Source: Shimia sp049116215 | GTDB taxonomy: Bacteria > Pseudomonadota > Alphaproteobacteria > Rhodobacterales > Rhodobacteraceae | Reading direction: 5' to 3' | Length of the DNA stretch: 64,000 bases | Assembly (NCBI RefSeq): GCF_049116215.1 | Contig: NZ_JAGDZB010000001.1 | Span: 62,001 to 126,000, forward strand | Shown here: in pieces, positions 60,525 to 64,000 of the stretch | How positions within the stretch are numbered: position 1 is the stretch's first letter | Layout: each line of letters opens with the position of its first letter | Notes under the pieces: generated by a model | What the model was told of the DNA's origin: nothing | Database searches by the model: none | Seen by the model: only the letters and a program-made list of their open reading frames with translations | Program-made: the position numbers and the translations under genes

Positions 60525-60580
60525 CCTCTTTAGCGGCATCTTTAACGTGGCCCGCAATCCGGTAACAAATCGCCACACAG
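60525..60580 (-). ncRNA. SAM-II riboswitch aptamer controlling metZ
   Basis: Read on the minus strand it shows the SAM-II pattern: a P1 arm GTGGC (60576-60572), GATTTG, a pyrimidine/purine loop ending GGATTGC, the complementary GCCAC (60551-60547), then GTTAAAG and the second conserved segment GCTAAAG, which forms the pseudoknot. The order and spacing match the metA/metZ aptamers of alphaproteobacteria. It senses S-adenosylmethionine. A terminator lies 13 bp downstream, so control may be transcriptional instead of the usual ribosome-site masking. Confidence 0.88.
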
Positions 60581-60705
60581 GCGAATTACGCCGCAACGCC
60601 GCAAACGTCAAGGCACACGGGCCCGTTCACCTTCCTGTAACGCCTGCTTTACGCAATCTGCACATTTTCGCGCAACACTGAGAGTAGGTGAAAGGGACAG
60701 CACAG

Positions 60706-61617
60706 ATGGCACTCATTCGGATCAACGCAGAAGGCCGCAAACCCGTGTTGCACGGCACCGATGCACCGCTATTGCCACTGCTCAATCGAACTCTGGACAC
60801 CGACGGCCCAATCACTGTCATGCTGCATGGATACAAGTTCCACCCCTATGTGCCTGGTCGATGCCCACACGCCCACATTTTTGCCCCATTGGATGCCGCC
60901 AGTGCAAAGGTCGTGAGCTGGCCCAAACACCTTGGCTACCTTTCCCCAACGCCAAACAGCGGTGTTGGAGTTGCCTTTGGATGGAATGCACGTGGCTCCC
61001 TGAAACAGGCTCTACGCTCTGCGATCCGAGCCTCGCATGCTCTGGCCACACTGGTGCAACAGCTCCGCGTTCAAGCCCCGAACCGCCCGGTGAACTTGGT
61101 GGCCCACTCAATGGGCGCCTATGTTGCGCTTCAAGCTCTGCACCGCCTCTCATTCGGCGATATTGGTCGTATCATCCTTCTGAACGGCGCGGTTTTTCGC
61201 CCATCTGCCGCCATGGCTCTACGCACCGACGCCGGACAGGGCGCCGAGCTCTTCAACGTGGTCAGCGGCGAAAACGCCTTCTATGACATCCTTTTTGAGC
61301 AGCTTTTGGGCCGAAGCCGCGCGCATGACCGCTCGATCGGCCGGGGCTTTGATGCGCCAAACGCGCTGACCATCAGGTTAGAGGACAAACCGGGCCTCAA
61401 GCGGCTTGCAGCCCTTGGGCACACCATTGACCCACCGGCCCATTGGCTCTGCCACTGGTCCCCTTACCTGCGCCGCGGCGCTATGGCGTTTTATTCGGAT
61501 CTGTTGCGCAATCCGGCATCATTGCCGCTTCAGACGCTACAGGCGCAACTCACACCGCGCACATATTTGGCCTCGGTGCGCCCAAGCTCAAACGTGACCT
61601 CTTGCAGCACGGCCTGA
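60706..61617 (+). CDS. Alpha/beta hydrolase-fold protein of unknown substrate
   Basis: 303 residues from the ATG at 60706, after AAAGGGA; a GTG at 60688 is less likely. An early strand TVMLHGYKFHPY (oxyanion region) and the nucleophile elbow VAHSMGAYVA (G-type S-x-G with HSMG) identify an alpha/beta hydrolase. The acid may be one of several Asp residues after ~200; the His could be in ALGHTID. It is divergent from metZ across the riboswitch region. Esterase- or lipase-like activity is inferred; the physiological substrate is unknown. Confidence 0.8.
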   Translation: MALIRINAEGRKPVLHGTDAPLLPLLNRTLDTDGPITVMLHGYKFHPYVPGRCPHAHIFAPLDAASAKVVSWPKHLGYLSPTPNSGVGVAFGWNARGSLKQALRSAIRASHALATLVQQLRVQAPNRPVNLVAHSMGAYVALQALHRLSFGDIGRIILLNGAVFRPSAAMALRTDAGQGAELFNVVSGENAFYDILFEQLLGRSRAHDRSIGRGFDAPNALTIRLEDKPGLKRLAALGHTIDPPAHWLCHWSPYLRRGAMAFYSDLLRNPASLPLQTLQAQLTPRTYLASVRPSSNVTSCSTA

Positions 61618-61654
61618 AACCGGCATCATGGCGTCTCCAACCTGAGGACCGCCC

Positions 61655-62338
61655 ATGCAACAGCCACTTGATCTATACTACTGGCCCACGCCCAACGGCT
61701 GGAAGATTTCCATCGCTCTTGAAGAAATGGCGCTGCCCTACAGCACGCATCTGATCAATATCGGCAAGGGCGATCAGTTTTCGCCGGACTTCCTGAAGAT
61801 CGCCCCCAACAACCGCATGCCCGCAATTGTTGATCCAAACGGGCCAGACGGTCAGCCCATCTCAGTCTTTGAAAGCGGCGCGATCCTGCTCTACCTCGCG
61901 CGCAAAACCGGCCAGTTTCTGGGTACGACAGAAAGGGACCAAGTTGCCGTGGAAGAATGGCTGATGTGGCAAATGGGCGGGCTTGGTCCCATGGCCGGAC
62001 AAACCCATCACTTCCTGAAATACGCGCCTGAAGACATCGCCTACGCCAAAGCCCGGTACCGCGACGAAACCGCCCGCCTCTACGGCGTGCTGGATCGCCG
62101 ATTGGCCGAGAACGAGTACCTGGCAGGCGATTTCTACTCCATTGCGGACATTTCCGCCTGGGGCTGGGCTTCTTTGTGGGAGGGGCAAGAGCAAACGCTG
62201 GAGGACAAACCTCACATGGCCCGCTGGCTCAAAGCCTTGTGGGAGCGCCCTGCCCTGCGGCGCGGGCGGACTTTGCATACCGATCTGCGCGCAGACCGAT
62301 CCGACACCTGGGTCCAGGCCGACTTATTTGGAACGTAG
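61655..62338 (+). CDS. Glutathione S-transferase, YfcG/Ure2p-like
   Basis: 227 residues. N-terminal thioredoxin-like domain with LYYWPTPNGWKISIALEEM and the cis-Pro segment NNRMPAIVDP, then FESGAILLYLARK contacting glutathione; an all-helical C-terminal domain follows (WLMWQMGGLGPMAGQ, YLAGDFYSIADISAW). The Nu-class (YfcG-like) pattern with Thr/Asn near the first helix suggests disulfide-bond reductase or peroxidase activity. It is 38 bp downstream of the hydrolase gene and may be co-transcribed. Confidence 0.92.
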   Translation: MQQPLDLYYWPTPNGWKISIALEEMALPYSTHLINIGKGDQFSPDFLKIAPNNRMPAIVDPNGPDGQPISVFESGAILLYLARKTGQFLGTTERDQVAVEEWLMWQMGGLGPMAGQTHHFLKYAPEDIAYAKARYRDETARLYGVLDRRLAENEYLAGDFYSIADISAWGWASLWEGQEQTLEDKPHMARWLKALWERPALRRGRTLHTDLRADRSDTWVQADLFGT

Positions 62339-62379
62339 TCCGAGAACACACCCAGCCATCACGCAAAAAACGGCGCCCT

Positions 62380-63000
62380 TCAGCCCTTGTCGGCCTCTTC
62401 TTCCAGCGCGTAATCCTGGAAAATCTTGCCCTGTGTCATGAAGAAAATGAACACTGCTGCGGTTAGGCCAAAGGTCTTGAAGTAAACCCATGTGTCCGTG
62501 CTCTGAGTGCGCCAGATCACCTCGTTCAGCACCGCCAGCCCGATAAAAAACGCCGTCAGCCGTTTGGTCAAAAGCATCCAACCCTCTTCTTTCAGGGGCA
62601 TCATCTCTTCCATCACAAACTTCAGATAGCTCTGTCCGCGCAGCAAGCCGACTCCCAATGCCCCACCAAACAGCAGGTAGATCATGGTTGGCTTCATCTT
62701 GAAGAACCGCTCGTCATTGAGCCACACCGACAGCCCGCCAAACAGGATCACCAGTACCAAAGTGGCCACCTGCATCTTTGAGAGCTTGCCGGTCAGTTTC
62801 CAAAGGATGCCTGTGGTCAGGATCAGCAAAGGAATAAAGCCCGCTGTGGCAACAATGAACCCATCATAGGCCGTGCCTCCGATCTCAATGGTTTGGTCCC
62901 GCAGCCGCAGATAGGCGACAAAGAACACCACAATAGGTCCCAGCTCCAACCCCATCTTGAGCATCGGGTTGATCTTGTTCTCAGAAGTATTCTCAGCCAT
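62380..63000 (-). CDS. yciB: Inner membrane septation-type protein YciB
   Basis: 206 residues, about five helices. YciB/IspA family: LELGPIVVFFVAYLR at the start, and RLTAFFIGLAVLNEVIWRTQSTDTWVYFKTF in the middle. YciB contributes to cell-envelope integrity and division; its exact role is unclear. A small extra charged C-terminus is present. It follows the EamA transporter gene by 10 bp in the same direction; ftsY is upstream of both. Confidence 0.92.
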   Translation of the reverse strand: MAENTSENKINPMLKMGLELGPIVVFFVAYLRLRDQTIEIGGTAYDGFIVATAGFIPLLILTTGILWKLTGKLSKMQVATLVLVILFGGLSVWLNDERFFKMKPTMIYLLFGGALGVGLLRGQSYLKFVMEEMMPLKEEGWMLLTKRLTAFFIGLAVLNEVIWRTQSTDTWVYFKTFGLTAAVFIFFMTQGKIFQDYALEEEADKG

Positions 63001-63009
63001 GTCGCATTC

Positions 63010-63915
63010 CTATTGCCTGCCCACTTCCACTATCACAGCGCCCAGCGCAATCAATGCCATCAAGGCAATCCTGCGTGGGCCAACCGTCTCTTTTAGCACC
63101 AGCCAGCCAATCAGCGCGGCAAACACCGGCGAGGTCTCTCGCAACACCGCCGCTTCACCGACGTTGTCCAACCGGGTAGCCAACATCACTGAGCCAAAAC
63201 TGGCAAAGGCCACCAACCCGCCTATAAATCCACGTATCATCAACGGGCCAAGGCTGGGCGGGGTGACCATGGCGCGATACCTCATCGCCGCCAACACCGG
63301 AAACACCAGACCATCAATCAGGAAAAACCAAGCCAGAAACGTGAACGGATCCGCCGTCGCACGAATGCCGTAAGCATCATAGGTGGTGTATAGCGCGACA
63401 AAAAATCCGGTGAACACGGCGATGACCATCGCCGCCACCAAGGTGTCACGCCCGTCGGTCATGAACACCATGTTGTAGACGGCCAGTCCAAGAATACCCG
63501 CCATCAATACCGCCACCCCAAACCACTGCAGCCCACTGAAGGTTTCGCCAAAAATCAGATAGGCGCCAATGACCGTGAAAAACGGCCCCACGCCGCGCAC
63601 CACCGGATAGACCACGGTAAACGCGCCTTTGGTGTAGGCCCAGCTTTGCAAGAGCTTGTATCCTGTGTGAATGACAAAGGCGCCCAGGAAAATAAGCCAC
63701 ATATGCGGCTCGGGCCACTGCACCACAAACAATGCAAACGGCGCCGCCATGGCCGCGTAGCTGAAATCGATCGCGCCGCGCGTTAGCCAGGGATCATGCC
63801 GTCCTTTTTGAAGCGCGCCAAACACCGCATGTAGGAACGCGGCGAGCAAGGCCAAGGTCAAAGCCAGTTGCTGTCCTGAGGCTGTGCCCTCCAAAGACAC
63901 CAGCCAGGCGCTCAT
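63010..63915 (-). CDS. EamA-family (DMT) transporter
   Basis: 301 residues, about ten helices in two repeats; the second half ends FASFGSVMLATRLDNVGEAAVLRETSPVFAALIGWLVLKE, the EamA signature with the C-terminal basic end. Exporter of unknown small metabolite. It shows little similarity at the residue level to the DMT protein at 39276. It lies between ftsY and yciB on the minus strand, separated from ftsY by 28 bp. Confidence 0.9.
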   Translation of the reverse strand: MSAWLVSLEGTASGQQLALTLALLAAFLHAVFGALQKGRHDPWLTRGAIDFSYAAMAAPFALFVVQWPEPHMWLIFLGAFVIHTGYKLLQSWAYTKGAFTVVYPVVRGVGPFFTVIGAYLIFGETFSGLQWFGVAVLMAGILGLAVYNMVFMTDGRDTLVAAMVIAVFTGFFVALYTTYDAYGIRATADPFTFLAWFFLIDGLVFPVLAAMRYRAMVTPPSLGPLMIRGFIGGLVAFASFGSVMLATRLDNVGEAAVLRETSPVFAALIGWLVLKETVGPRRIALMALIALGAVIVEVGRQ

Positions 63916-63943
63916 GTTATGGCCTCAAGAGAGCGGTTCAAGC

Positions 63944-64000
63944 TCACTTTTGCTCCAAGCCGATCAAGGCCGCAGCAAACTCTTCGGGATCAAACGGTTG
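63944..64000 (-). CDS. ftsY: Signal recognition particle receptor FtsY, C-terminal end (partial)
   Basis: Only the last 18 codons are in the window: QPFDPEEFAAALIGLEQK, stop at 63944. The QPFDP segment matches the typical end of the FtsY GTPase domain, and ftsY-DMT-yciB order is plausible for Rhodobacteraceae, but the call rests on a short fragment. Confidence 0.6.
   Translation of the reverse strand, partial: QPFDPEEFAAALIGLEQK

Noticed and set aside
60445..60576. N-terminal 44-codon extension of metZ
   Set aside because: It would translate the terminator and part of the SAM-II aptamer; the ATG at 60444 has a good ribosome site and gives the family length.

Overview
The window reads as a chromosomal segment of an alphaproteobacterium, most likely Rhodobacteraceae (Roseobacter group). 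Pointers are the GC-rich coding DNA, the tight uvrC-pgsA-moaD-moaE block, the glyQ/glyS/ppdK neighbourhood, a SAM-II riboswitch before metZ, a zinc-independent FolE2, a class I IlvC of 340 residues and paired Lrp/AsnC regulators. I see no rRNA, tRNA, CRISPR array, transposase or phage gene. Most genes are housekeeping or catabolic.

Layout. 1-5 kb: 3' part of an OmpA-family gene with an extraordinary acidic tail, a coiled-coil membrane protein, a DUF805-signal peptidase fusion lacking the catalytic lysine, and a divergent ArsR/PLP-decarboxylase pair. 5-9 kb: moaE, moaD, pgsA, a small unknown gene and uvrC. 9-14 kb: a pteridine-reductase-like SDR, a Ca/Na antiporter, a tiny zinc-ribbon membrane protein, an S49 peptidase, a two-gene ABC-2 exporter and a CoxG-like protein. 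14.3-15.4 kb: a membrane-anchored class III nucleotidyl cyclase.

15.5-27 kb is an acyl-CoA catabolic island: MaoC hydratase, thiolase, YHS protein, MarR with twin operators and its membrane-protein target, two adjacent acyl-CoA dehydrogenases, a hydratase/3-hydroxyacyl-CoA dehydrogenase fusion, an acyl-CoA synthetase, an IclR regulator and a phytanoyl-CoA dioxygenase-like enzyme. Similar 15-bp palindromes (TTCCGC-N3-GCGGAA type) stand before the MaoC gene, between the divergent fusion and synthetase genes, and before iclR. This suggests one IclR regulon that activates an acid to its CoA ester and beta-oxidises it.

27-44 kb: yqeY, carA, an XagB-like glycosyltransferase, a GntR regulator, a HAD phosphatase, a UbiH-type hydroxylase, an M50B protease, a class V aminotransferase, two overlapping Lrp genes divergent from ilvC, DMT exporters, glmM-folP-folB (folB carrying an extra C-terminal domain) and a SleB-type hydrolase. 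44-53 kb: ppdK, glyS, gltS, an unknown membrane-anchored protein, marC and glyQ. 53-64 kb: an SPOR/peptidoglycan-binding protein ending in a trypsin-like domain that has lost all three catalytic residues, an AruI-like ThDP enzyme overlapping trkH, folE2, SAM-II-controlled metZ, an alpha/beta hydrolase, a GST, yciB, a DMT transporter and the end of ftsY.

The strongest unexplained signals are: a 36-bp intergenic element built of three 11-bp units, present three times in one orientation; the candidate IclR operator set; a chain of ATGA-coupled mini-ORFs with mutually exclusive hairpins before iclR; the catalytically ablated signal peptidase and trypsin-like proteins; and a SAM-II aptamer followed by a terminator.
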